Shown: positions 11,638 to 24,500 of the stretch, piece by piece | Layout of the letters: the number at the start of each line of letters is the position of its first letter | Numbering within the stretch: the first letter of the stretch is position 1 | Source: Adineta steineri | Lineage: Eukaryota > Rotifera > Eurotatoria > Adinetida > Adinetidae | Length of the DNA stretch: 64,000 bases | Reading direction: 5' to 3' | Assembly: GCA_905250115.1 (NCBI GenBank) | Contig: CAJNOI010000021.1 | Location: 124,001-188,000, forward strand | Translations under genes and position numbers: made by a program | Notes under the pieces: model-generated | Database searches by the model: none | What the model was told of the DNA's origin: nothing | The model's input: only the letters and a program-made list of their open reading frames with translations

Positions 11638-12009
11638 ATGAGAAGTGAAAAAATACCTCTTACTGGTTCTCATGTTGATGCTGGTTTTTATACTGGTCGA
11701 GAAATATCTACAGGAGACGCTGGTACAAGTGGTATATCACGACGAATTTTACATGGTTTAACAATAATCTCGGTGTTAATAGCATGTGGTTGTTCAATTT
11801 ATGGATCATTTCAAGCTGAAACACCATTTATGATTTTACCATTTCTTGTTGTTTTAATATGGATTTTTATACATTTTCTTCTATTATTTTTTGCACGACG
11901 TGAACATCATGAGTTTAATCCACCGGCATGGTTTATATTTGTTTCAAGTGGACATATATTTATACAATCATTAATTGTTATTATATTAACACTTTTTAAG
12001 AAACAATAG
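11638..12009 (+). CDS. Small membrane protein of unknown function
   Basis: A single-exon frame of 123 residues from MRSEKIPLTGSHVDAGFYTG. An in-frame ATG at 11584 would add 18 residues of poor quality (MIHFYCYHITHKKK), so the internal start is preferred. A soluble Gly/Ser/Thr-rich N-terminus of about 37 residues precedes three hydrophobic segments: GLTIISVLIACGCSIYGSF, FMILPFLVVLIWIFIHFLLL and WFIFVSSGHIFIQSLIVIIL. It ends in a short KK tail that could serve for ER retention. The family is not recognised. Codon use matches the neighbouring genes, supporting a real gene. Confidence 0.6.
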   Translation: MRSEKIPLTGSHVDAGFYTGREISTGDAGTSGISRRILHGLTIISVLIACGCSIYGSFQAETPFMILPFLVVLIWIFIHFLLLFFARREHHEFNPPAWFIFVSSGHIFIQSLIVIILTLFKKQ

Positions 12010-14346
12010 ACTTAATTTTAATACGAACGAAAAACTAAAACATTTTATAATATAAAAATCTTAATGTAATTATTCAGTTTTTTCTAGAGTATTTTATCAT
12101 GATAAAGTTTATAGAAATTTTACTAATAATATTGATATAGGAATAGCTTTAAGTTACATATATCAAGATATATAATACTTTCGATATAAAGTATTTTTTA
12201 TAGAATAGAACGAAAGAATTCTTATTTATTTATTTATACATATAAGAAACAAACTGTATTATCTTCAGTCTAATATAAACTAAAGCAGTATATATAAAAG
12301 AGTGTATCTATAGCAGATAACTTCAATGGAAAACAAATGACTTATTCTTTTAAGATATTTACCTTCGTTATTAATAAAATATATCATATAAAATGAATTC
12401 TATTAACTAGTGTCATAATTTTACTTATTATGGAAAATATATTCAGTAAGCATTTTTTATTCAAATTATCCCATGACGTATTTTATCGATTGTGAATTAG
12501 TCACTTTCTCAAGAGAATATTAAATATTGCTGAATTCAATAGAACTTCCCAAATGATTAATCGGTGATTTCATTAAGGAACAGTATGCATGATTGCATGC
12601 AATTCATTGAACTATTTCTAAGGATTAGATTACTAACTATCGATTACATTTCCAACAAATACGTTAGTTCAGTTTTCTAATTTATCTATCAGGTAATCTC
12701 TAATGCTATGTGGGTGTTTAAGTCTATAAAAAAAAGATATTTTTATAATAATTTGTTTTGCACTGCAGGGCGGCTAGAATAGAAATGCACTGACGGGAAA
12801 AAAGGATTCCACGGTATAATATAAATTTAACATATAATCAGGTCGGAATATTCTGAATCAGTACAATGACACGCCCGTAGATATGCCTTTTTCTAAAAAA
12901 CATGATTAACAATGTCTTTCAGTTTTCTTATATGATCCTGGATAAACTTCATTTTGAATTAATGAGTGTCTCTAGTGCAACAGCTGCTATTCAATAATTC
13001 TATTTACAGAAAAAGCAGCTGATAGATCAACTTTGACTTGTGTAATATGAGTTCTAAAAGTTTATTTTTCTAACATTAATTGTATAAATAAATATATTCA
13101 TTTAGCAAACGCAAGATTTCAATTAATCACCCTATGAATACAAGAGTTACCTTAGGTATATATATTTATTCTCTAAAAATAGAATGTCTATCTCCCTTCT
13201 GTTTTGTATCAATAAGATATAAAAATAAATTAAAACATTTCTAGTGCACAAATTATTTTATTTTTCTATATATATATCCTATTGCTTATTGTCGAAGAAG
13301 ATGAGTATAGAGAACAGTCTGTAACAGCATGTAAACAAAATTTATATATATATTTCTAACGAATATAGGGACAATATAGAAGTAGTCATTATTCGGAGAT
13401 GCGACGCTAATATTGTATTCCGCCATACCAAAATCTAAGATGACTATCACTAATTAGTATCCTTAAGATCTCATTATAGATATTTGCATATAATTACCTT
13501 TCGAGAAGTAACCTTTCCATAAATATAAGTAGATAAAGATAGTTTTTATATATACACTTTAGTTGAAAAGAACTAGAGTGGGTCTTGAGTGCAAAAGCAA
13601 TCAAGTTTAAAAAAGCAATCGTATATATCCAATAACAAACTATCCATTATGAATTATTTATATATCATTCACAATATTTATTTTCTTTTGCTTTTGAGAA
13701 GTGCAAAGAATTGACTTGATAGAGAATATATTAATATATTTTTCATGCTAATCATAAATTGCACTTGACGAACAAATATTCTCTTTTGTATTTTGTTTTT
13801 TAAAAAATTTTATTGATATTACACTATCATAGTCTATTCTATAACTGTCTTCAATACGTACTATTATTTTGTTTATCGATCTCTTATCATAATTCTATAT
13901 ATACAAGGTTAATAAGAAATTGTACCAAAATGTATGTGTCATTCATTCTTCTAGGAGACCAATTATTATCTAAATGTTTTTCTATTTCTATTTGACAAGT
14001 AAAACAATAAGTATAATCGTGGCATGTTTTTATTATTTGCGTTCTTTTTCCTATGAAAAAAAAAGAAGAAGAAATCTCATATAGTAAAACAAATGTAGTT
14101 TGCATAAGAATAATATTTTTTCCTATTTTTTTCATAGCGAACATGGTGACATTGTCTATTAATTACCACAGCAATATCGATATCATATTTATTAAAAACA
14201 TTTAGTTTCGGTTACTACGAAAAGATAGAAAATGATGTATAATCCTATAGTTATTAGAAATAATCAACATATGATGACTAACATTGTGACTATTCTTTTC
14301 TATTTGTCTTAAAATACTGATTTCTTTTCTTTTTTTTCAGTTTATC
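12010..14346. other. 2.3-kb intergenic region, AT-rich, no gene seen
   Basis: Only short random frames. Directly before the GPCR start is a T-rich stretch ending in TTTTTTTTCAG at 14340, six bases before the ATG. It looks like a splice acceptor, either of a 5' UTR intron or of spliced-leader trans-splicing. Confidence 0.45.
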
Positions 14347-16049
14347 ATGAAAAATTTTACCCATAGTGCAATTATATTTGATCGCCCATGGCCAATCGAT
14401 AAAATAATTCGCATATTTATTTTATCAATTATTATGTGTGTAACATTAATTGGTAATAGTTATATTATATTCGAATTATTTTGTCGTCGTCGACAACATC
14501 GTACACGATTACATGTATTTATTCTTAATTTGGCTATTGGTGATTTAGCAGTATGTCTTTGTACAATGACATCAGAATTATTTCTTTTAATTTTTGATCA
14601 AGAATGGATTTTAGGAAATATTGCTTGTAAATTAACACTTTACATCCAAGTTATTACACTTGCTTCTACAACATTTATTAATGTCGCAATGACCTATGAT
14701 AGGTAAAAGAGAAGAATGTCTAGAACTTTTGTTTTCAAAAAAAAACAATAATGGTTTTATTTATTAGATTTTATAATAATATCCGAGAATGCTTCTTTTT
14801 TTTGCACAAAAACAAAGTAACATTTCTATGACAGTAAATTATAGATACGAAAATAACAATGAGGGCATTTCTCTGTCTAGTGTACTTATATATAGAAATA
14901 ATAATAACAATAAAAAATGTTTATTTATAATATAAATCATCTGATGCTTTTCTTAAGATCAAGTGTTCAGCAAAGTTAGGTACTATCAAAGCTTCAAAAA
15001 AGACAACTATTTTTGTTATTATATTGAAAAAGACAATTAGGTGAGATCATTATTCTTTGCATATACTAAATTCTTTAATAGCTCATAAAAAAATCCATTA
15101 TTTTTACTTCGAAAAATTGATGACTAAATAATTACATTAATAAATCATAAGATTATGTTTTTAGTAAAATCTTTGAGAAATTAATGATAAAAGTTAGCAG
15201 GTATAATAAATGCACCTCTTGATGTTATTCAAGTGTTCGATAGAAATTATATTTAGATCATATACTTAAGCACATTCGTCTGCCTATAAAATTTAATTTT
15301 TCGATTGAATTATAATAAATAATAAATTTAGATATGAAGCAATTTGTTGTCCATTTCGATCGTGTACTGCTCTTCGACGTATACGTCGTATTATAATCGT
15401 ATGTTGGTTAAGTTCATTAATTATAGCAATTCCACAATTATTTATATTTGAACAAAGTTTAATGGAATATAGTTTAACACAATATCGTTGTACTAGTACA
15501 GGTTATACAGCTGAATGGCAACGTCGAGTTTATTTTACAATATTTGCTTGTTATGTTCTTGTTATTCCGGCTATTTGTATGACAATATGGTATATGAAAA
15601 TAATACATGTTGTCGCATCATCAACAAAAGTTTGGATAAAAAAAATTCGTGGTCCAACAACAACATATCTTTCATCGCTTGCAACATCTCCAACTAAAAT
15701 TAAAACAGTTAAATTAGCTATGACTATTATTATTGTATTTGTTGTTTGTTGGACACCTTATATAGTCGTAACTTTAGTTGAAGTTTATTCGAATCGTCGT
15801 TTACGAATACCAACATGGCTTGAAGGAGTTTTACAAACAATATGCTTAGCACAAAGTGGTCTTAATCCATTTATATATATAACATTTAATCATAGACGAA
15901 AACATGCACCGACAGTAGTTCTTGCTTCAGCACATTTAGCATCATTAAAATCACAAAATCGAAAACAAAGAGCTGAATCAACAGTATCTACTTCTATTGC
16001 CGAAGCCGCATTTAGAATAAAAGAATATCAATCATCACCAAAAAATTAA
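14347..16049 (+). CDS. Class A peptide-type G-protein-coupled receptor
   Basis: Two exons (14347-14702 and 15332-16049) join inside the DRY codon to give 357 residues with seven membrane segments. Landmarks: short N-terminus with an NFT glycosylation site, GNSYIIF (TM1), LNLAIGDLAV (TM2), Cys before TM3 (GNIACKL), DRYEAICCPF after TM3, VVCWTPYIVV (TM6) and GLNPFIYI (NPxxY-type, TM7). The RLHVFILNLAIGDLAV region and the KTVKLAMTIIIVFVVCWTPY stretch resemble the vasopressin/GnRH/CCAP-neuropeptide S receptor group, so the ligand is probably a peptide; the exact ligand cannot be named. It acts at the plasma membrane. The single intron (about 630 bp) is long for this window. A poly-A-type AATAAA lies shortly after the stop. 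Confidence 0.82.
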
Positions 16050-16999
16050 TATAATTTACATTCAATGTATATTTTATCATTTTCTATTTCATTTTGTTTT
16101 TGTTTTTATAAGAAAAAAAGTAATTGAATTGAAATTGAATATTTAATTCAAGAATAAATATATGTATATAATAAGAATATAAAATTAAATTTTTTATGAT
16201 TTAGAAGTCTTTTAAAATTGTTCTCTATTCATCAAAATCGAAGCGTAATTAATACATGTTTTTTGTACATAAAATAAAAGACATTATGTTGTAAAGAAAT
16301 CAACTGCTAAAGTAGGACACTCGGATACAATGACAATATTATAAATAGATAGCATTAATTAGAAGTAGAAAGGATGGCAACCTCGGATATTTCTCAATCA
16401 AACATTAGTATATATATATACGACTGTTCCTTCTGTATTTGTGCATTACGTTAGTCTATTTTAGGATTGATTATCGATAGAAAAGAAAAGAATCACCTAT
16501 AAACATGGTTCAGGTAAAGTGGTATCACAAATCTTTATAAGTAAACATCCAAAAACAAATATTTTCAGACAACCCCTGTGCCCGGTTTATGTACTTATTG
16601 CCATTACAATGTATTTTTTTCCATTATAATGAGAAATAATAGCTAAACTTACGTGATAATAAGTATCTAAAAAAAAGAAGTGATATATAACAACACTCCC
16701 TGTTTGTTCAAACTTATATCGTGCATCGCCACGTAAATATGGTAGCCTTTTCCAGATATTTCTTCTTCTAATAAACTATTCAAATCAGTCTTTTAACTTA
16801 ATCTTATTCCTTAATTATCTTTAATTTAGAATTCTTCTTTAAAATGAAATAGCCTAGATGGAATGTATGATTTATTTATGTTTTATAATATTAAAAAAAA
16901 AGATTTATTAATTTCCAATTGATTAAAACAAATTATATATTACAAAGACACCGAGTGAAAGAAATGTTTTTATTAAATAATTTTGATGATTTTTTCTTA
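16050..16999. other. Convergent intergenic region, nothing recognised
   Basis: The GPCR (plus) and TBC gene (minus) converge here, so the 950 bp should hold two 3' UTRs. AATAAA-type signals occur near 16150. No repeats with clear ends were seen. Confidence 0.4.
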
Positions 17000-18395
17000 T
17001 TATTTTTTTCGATTCTTTGTTGCTTCTAATTCGGAACTAAGTTGTTGTCGTGCTTGTCGACATGCTTGAGCAAGATCAATATCAGTTAATGGAAGTTTCT
17101 CCATTTTAGCTAATAAAACATCAAATGATAACAGTTTAGCAGTTTCTTTTATAAGTGAAACAAGATCCATTGGATTATCACATCTATGTGCTCGACTGAC
17201 AATATCAGGTGGACCAACTTCAAGTGCTTCACGTACAATCACAAGTGCTAAGCGAAATAATACTTTGACACCTTCACAGAAAAACATATCCCAAATGCGA
17301 TATAATTTTGGTGCACGATAAGTTCGTGAAAATAATGTCATATACCACTCAACAGTATATAATATTGGATCAACGTCAAGTTTACGCTACAAAAAAAGAA
17401 AAAGAAAAGTTGATATTTTCTAATATTACTCCTACGCAATATAATCTATACTTAAGTTCATAAAAGAAATCTAATCAAATACATTATTCAGATGAATTTA
17501 TGAAAGTTTTATAACATGATAGAGTTAATATCAAAATAAGTGAAACTCAATCAAAGTTCTCTATAAAATTTTTTTGTTTGTATTCTATTCTGAATATTTC
17601 TTAAATCAAATAAATACATACAAGTAAACGATAACCTTTTGGTGAAATACGTTGTAGAAGTAATTCTGTAGCTAATGCATCTTCTCTTACTGCCATTAAT
17701 CCATCACTAAAATATCCTTTCACATATTCTTCATTAATTTGTATAAATACCCAAAATGCTGATTCAGCTGGTAAATGCATCAATAAAATACTTGCAATAG
17801 GTGCTTGAGCTTGACAATATCCAACAGCTGGATCATGTACTGCATATGCTCTCAGAACATCAAATAAGCTTTGTTGTCTAAAAACAAAAATAATTGTTTA
17901 ATATATTAATATATTTTCAATAATAATAAATAAATAAATCTACCCAGATCCACTTTTGCGAAACATTTCATGATCAGGAAATGATCTTGCTAAATCTTTG
18001 TTTATATCATCAATAACACGTAGATCAGGTGTTTGTTTCAAATAACTATTAAATAAATTTCCTGTTCGACAATTTCGATCTTCATTTTCTTGTCGATATT
18101 TTGCAGCTGATAAATGATACCATGCTTGTCCACGTACAGATGCTGGTATACCTTTTCGACAACGTTCTTTAAGTTTATCAAAACGTGATTGAATAAATGA
18201 TGGCCATTGTGAAAACATATCAAGCCATTTTTGTTCTCGACGACGTATTACTGCTGCATCCGCTGCGTCTTCAGTACTAAAATCAATCAAATAGATTGAA
18301 AAGAAAGAATTCTTTTCATCTTACTTCAATTCGTCAGGTGATACAAAAAATCCATGTGGATCAATTACTTCCTCTCGTTCTTGTTTAGTCACCAT
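17000..18395 (-). CDS. TBC1D10-type Rab GTPase-activating protein
   Basis: Four exons. Exon 1 encodes MVTKQEREEVIDPHGFFVS and exon 2 begins the TBC domain (ERCRKGIPASVRGQAWYHLS). Both catalytic fingers are present: the Arg finger in INKDLARSFPDHEMF (IxxDxxR) and the Gln finger in VGYCQAQAP (YxQ). The WYMTLFSRTYRAPKLYRIWD, FFCEGVKVLFRLALVIVREA and RKGIP segments resemble the TBC1D10/EPI64 group, which inactivates Rab35/Rab27-type GTPases in endosomal recycling and secretion. The protein is short, about 355 residues, lacking the long tails of vertebrate members. An acceptor AG lies 14 bases before the chosen ATG. The insulin-receptor-like gene ends 155 bp upstream on the same strand. Confidence 0.8.
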
Positions 18396-18550
18396 AATTT
18401 CGAACTCATCTATAAAAATTGTAAATCTATTTTTTATTTCATTTTCACATTATACATACATATATATATATAAAATAACAATACAAAAAAATTCAGAAAG
18501 AAGAATATACTTCATTCGCAAAGAAAAACAGAACGAAAACAATCTTTTCA
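18396..18550 (-). promoter_or_regulatory. Short INSR-TBC intergenic spacer with acceptor, operon-like
   Basis: 155 bp between the stop of the receptor gene and the start of the TBC gene, same strand. On the minus strand it contains an A-rich AAATAAAAAA polyadenylation-like signal followed by a T-rich acceptor (TTTTTATAG) just before the TBC start. This order matches polyadenylation coupled to trans-splicing in an operon. A separate compact promoter cannot be excluded. Confidence 0.4.
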
Positions 18551-21500
18551 TTATATATGATGTAAATTATCAATGTCATCATCAGTTTCATCGACTAATA
18601 AAAGTTCTTCTTCATCATTATTACTACTATCAAGTAAACTTGTTTGCTGAGTTTCATTTGGTTGTGTATGATAATAAGCATGTAAATGAAAATCGTCGCT
18701 TTCATACGGAATTAATTCATCAACAATAGATCGGAACGATATACGATCACCGGGTGAAAATGTCCAACAAGCACGCATTAATTTATGTCTAAAATTGAAA
18801 AAAAAATGATTAGAAAAAAGAAACTTCATATTTAAATTTTATATACAAAATTTCAGGACAATTTGAAGGGCGTTCAAGTGTAATATTTCCATATCGAACA
18901 TAATGTACAACTTCTTCATTACCATATCCTTGATAGGGTTGTTCAGCTAATGTTGCTATTTCCCAAAGAAGAACACCAAATGACCTATAAAATTAAAATA
19001 AAATAATAAAAAAATTGCTTGCTTATATTCTTACCAAATATCAGATACAGTATCAAAACGTCCATCCCGTAAACTTTCTGGTGCCATCCATCGTATAGGA
19101 AGAAAACTTCGACCACCACGTCGATAATAATCTGTTTCATAAATATCACGTGTTAAGCCAAAATCTAAAGAAATTATTTTTCTGATTAAATTCATCATTT
19201 AACATATATTATAAATAGAATCAATACAAATCTGTCTAGTTTACTATACTATCAATATTTCTTTATCTTACCTCCAACTTTACATGTATGATTGCCATTA
19301 ACAAGACAATTTCTTGCTGCTAAATCTCTATGAACAAATTTTTGATCAGATAAATAATACATTCCATCAGCAATATCCAATGCTAATTGAATCATTGCTC
19401 CTTCCGTTAATGTTGGACCATGTGGCTAAACAAAATATAAACATATTTTTTTTTGTTTTTATTAAATCAATTCTTACATTTAATTCACTTTGTCGATAGC
19501 GATAAAGATAATTTTTTAAATCTCCATTTTCCATTAATTCCATAACAACATATGGTGGTCGAATACGTGAACATATACCATACAATTGAATGACATGATA
19601 ACATTGAAATTGTCTAAAATAGAAAAAACAAAATTAAATCAATTTATTTACTCAATAAACAAATAAAAACAAACTTCATTATTGATGCTTCTTGTAATAG
19701 ATCTGTTGGATGTGTTGTTCGAAGCTAGAAAAATAGATAATAATTATTTTTAATAAAAATTCTTTTATTTCTTACTTTCACAGCACATGGTTTTAATGTA
19801 CCATCAGATAATTTTAAAACACCTTTATAAACTTGACCAAAATGTCCTTGACCAATAAGCTTATCTAACGTTACTGAATCTTTATCAATTTCCCATTGAT
19901 CCGGTGTATATAATTCTAAATATATAAGATATAAATAAATGAAAAATTCAAAAATAATTAAACAAACCATAATTTGGATTTTTTGAAATCGAAGCTTTTG
20001 TATCGCCTCGACTATATTTATAATAATAAAATGGTGCACCAAGTATAATACTTAACAGAAGAATAATTGAGCCAATTATCAATAGAAATAATGCTACTCG
20101 ATTTTGTCGAGTTATTTCACGATCTAAAATTTCAAATGATCAGATAATTAGAAGCTGACTGCTATTTAAAGTAAAACATTAGTTGAACTTTACGAATTAA
20201 ACTCCATTGTTAAGATGTTTCTTAGTCTTAGATTTAAATTTAATTTAAGAAGATAACGTTGACTATGTAAGTTCTGACGATATTTATTTATGTAGCTTTG
20301 CAATCATGTATTGTCTACTATTCAAATAAGGTATTCTATATCAATTATACGAAAACAAATATTTAACATCGAGAGATACTATTAGTGACAACAATAATCC
20401 AACGATATATTCGTTTTTAACCCTTCTGCTCTTGACGACACATACAGGTGTGCAAATATCTTTATTGGATAGAGACTATATTAGTATATAGTTTAACCGT
20501 TGAAAAAAATTATTTATCCTTGTTAAGTGATAAGAAATGAGTCTTGTACTATGCACTACTAAAAAAACAATATGAAGCTCTTTTGAATGGTTAAAAAATA
20601 TACTACTCATATGTTCATCTAATAAATATACTCAGGTATATTTCTACGTCGCCAGGAGTCAAAGGGTTAATATTCTTTTGTATAATCATAGATACTATGT
20701 AAAAACAAGCTGTAGAAACAAAATTATAGGATCCACTTGAGCGTACTCTCTCTTGAAACAAGCATATTTATTCTTTTCATCTCTAATCATCAAAAATTAT
20801 TCAATAGAGTTCTATAATGTATCTAATAAAAGCATGCAACTGAAATCCTACTAATCTATTAAAATAGCAAGCATAAGAAAATCACAAACTTACTAGGTAA
20901 ATCAATAGTTGTAAAAAGTACTTGATAATATAAATTTGTTGTATTTAATAAAAATGATTCATCATTTAATTGTTTATGATCTTCATATTCATTATTAACT
21001 CTAGCTACAGTATATGTAATTATTCTTAAACGATAATTTGTTCGTGGTGATAATGATACATTTATTGAATATACATTATATCCAACACATCGTTCATCTT
21101 TTGGTCCATTTTGACTGTATTGATCAATATTTACCGTATAAAAATAAATAAGTCCATTTGGTGTTAATGGTTTAAGCCATGATATATGATAATTTAAACT
21201 TTTTGCATCAGCTGCTAATTGCAAAGAACTTTCAGTGGGTGGAACTACTTTAACATTACGTACTAAATCAAGTGATGCTAAAAAATAAAGAAAAACAAGT
21301 TAAAATAGATATCAAATAAATCATTTTGTTTAAAAAAATACATACAATCACCAGGTTTTGTCCGTACACTTATTATAATTCCATTAAGACTACAAGAATC
21401 TGATTTACTTTGTGTAGTTATATCATGACATGCAAATACTTGAAACATATACATTTGAGCATGTTTTAAATTGTCAATAACAATTTTTGTAGTTGATGAT

Positions 21501-24500
21501 GTTAGATTATATGTATTTATATATGGAGTATGTTCAACAATTTTTTCTTCAGTTACTACATCACCTTTAGATTGATCATTAAAAGCACTACTTTTATCTT
21601 CAAAATAATGATCTAAATCATTGATGATTGTATCTTTTAATTCTTGACGTATAAATAATGGTTCTTTACGTTGTGTTACAGAATTTATAAGTTGATGTTC
21701 AAGTATAGCTAAATCAGTAACAACTTGATCAACGCCAGTATTTTCTTCATGTTCTTCCATAAAATCATCATCATTATTATTTATTATATCATTTAATTTT
21801 GATTTTTGTTGAATACATCGAGAAGATGTTGACAGATTTAATGGAGGACTTGAAACAGGTGCTTCGGAATACCAACGATCTAAAATAAATACAATGAAAT
21901 AATTTGTATATTTCGTTTTTTGTGGTAAAAAGAAATTTACCTTTCATTAAACAAAGTATTTTTGGATTATTAACTGGTAATCGATCTTCGACAGGTGCAT
22001 AATAAATAAGATAAGTTGCTATTTCACCATTAGGTTTCTTTGGTGGTTTCCACATTAATTCAATTGAAAAGCGTGATAAAGCTTCTCCACGTAAATTAAG
22101 AACGGGTTCAGGTTGTCGAGGTAATGTACGAAAATATGTAATTGTAGAATATAAACCAACAGTATTAATATTTGAAGTTATAGATGCATAAACAGCATAC
22201 CATGTATCACCAAGAAGTGATGCTAATTCAACATTCATTGTAAATGAACTACCTAAAATAGAATCGAAAAGTTCATTTTTGTAGATTATATTTTATTAAA
22301 GTCATAAAGAAAAATCTATTTGCTCATTTATAACACGATGCAATAAATCTAGATTTATCTGTATATTATATAAAATAATAATCCATTTTTATCCGACAAT
22401 ATCTGACGAGTGGGCGGTGCCCATCTGAAGTTTCAATTCACCCACCCAAAATACGAGACTTGGACAAAGCACTATTAGATGGCGTCCACCCGATAGTCCG
22501 ATTCGCACACACACAAAAAGGAGATTTGGATAAAACACGGATACCTATTTATTACAGATTTCAATTTACGATTATACTGATAAAATCAAGGTTAAACAAT
22601 CGATTAGGAATAGATAACAATGAAAAGACGAAATGCAAGGCATTCAGTTATACTTCATATGTATTTAACTTTTTTGCCATAGTTGAATCCTACGAGACCT
22701 CATTCGATTTTTTATTATTGAAACGTTTGCTCTAAATATATATTACAAGTACAAAGATGAACTTTTATTGTTAACCTTCACAATTATGTATAATTAACAA
22801 TAAATCATAGAAAGTTATAATATGTCAACTAATGTAATCGAATAAATGTCCTATTGATTAATAACCTTTTTTTTTATCACATTTATCTATGACAACCTAA
22901 TTAAAAAATGGTTACAGTTGAGTGATTAAAACAATTCGAATGAAAAAGAAAAACAACATAAATATCGTCTAACTATTCAAAGATGAAATCTTATGTTTTA
23001 ATCTATCTAAATAAAAATATATATATTATTTTTTGCTTACCTGCTGGTGATGGATTATAATTAGCTTTTTCAACAACTCTTAACCATTTATGTGATTGTG
23101 TTGAATCAAAATGTGTTTCATTTCTTGTTTTTGTTGCTTTATAATAAACAGATAAAAATGGTCGACGTAAATAAGTTGCTTTTCCACCTGAACGAAAATA
23201 TAATTCTTTCGGTACAGCAACATTAACTCTTGCTGTTAATGAATGAATTTTATCAACAGTTAATGTTAATAAATTCGATTCACATGATGCTAAATATCCA
23301 TTAGCATATTCATTAAATGTATTTGGTGTTATTTGTAAATCTAAAAATAGAAATATAAGATTATTCCTGAGTTTTTTTCAAACAAAAGATTTGAATACCT
23401 TTTTCAACTAAAGTTGTATGATTAATAAATGATTTAATACGTGTTAAACAAAGACGAGCATTTCGAACAATATTTAAACTTCCTTGAATAATTGGTGGTG
23501 GATGTGATGATGGCCATAATTCAGCAAGAAAATCATTTTCTTCAATTGTTATTGTAGCATTTGTTGTTATACCAATACGTTTAAGTTTCGAAAATATTTT
23601 TAATGTTGAAAATATATTTACATTATGAATTGTAAATTCATGATCAACTTGTTCAAGTGATCCAAATGCAGTAAAAGCTTCTAATAAATTATTTTCTGTT
23701 GATTCAACAGCAGCAATATTATATATGTTTAATGTATGAACACGTGAACAATATCTTAATAGATTAAAATCAACTATTGAACGAATATGTTGTTCACGAC
23801 ATGCACCTTGACAATAATCATTTTCTGGTGTTGATGTACAACGTAAACAACGTGAACTTGATTGTGAATCTTTAACAAAACCAAGTGGACATGCTGATAC
23901 ACATTCATTTGTTACATCTAATATAAAACCTTCGCCCATAAAAAATGATGCACATTCTTGACGTGTTACACATAGAGAATCAATAACCTAAAAGAAAAAG
24001 AAAAATCATGGAATGAAGTGTATGATGAATTGATTTTTTTCTGCTTATTTGCGGAAGAACGAAATAAAAATAAGTTTCGTAGTACAAAAAAATCAATAGA
24101 ATAAAGAATGATTGCAAAAGAAAAATATACTAAAAATTATTTGTCATTGATAATACAATGCAAATAATATTCATTTGTCATTTCTGTTATAATTCGTATA
24201 TGTATATATTTAGATAACTATAGTCTTTTCTATTTGATTATAAATAACTGTAAGAATATGATTTAAAGTTCTTTTATAACTGATTGTTTCCTTTCTGCAA
24301 CTAGTACTGTAGGTTCAAAATTAATATTCGTCTAGGTACATCAATATAGAGACCTTCAATGTAAACAAGAAAAGTTTCAACCAAATCTGCTACATGTCTA
24401 TATAATTAATTTATGGTACTGTCATCAAAAGGAAATGGATCGAGCAGGATATAGTTCATATAGGGTTATTCTTAGTATAGGATCTTTAATAACAGATATA

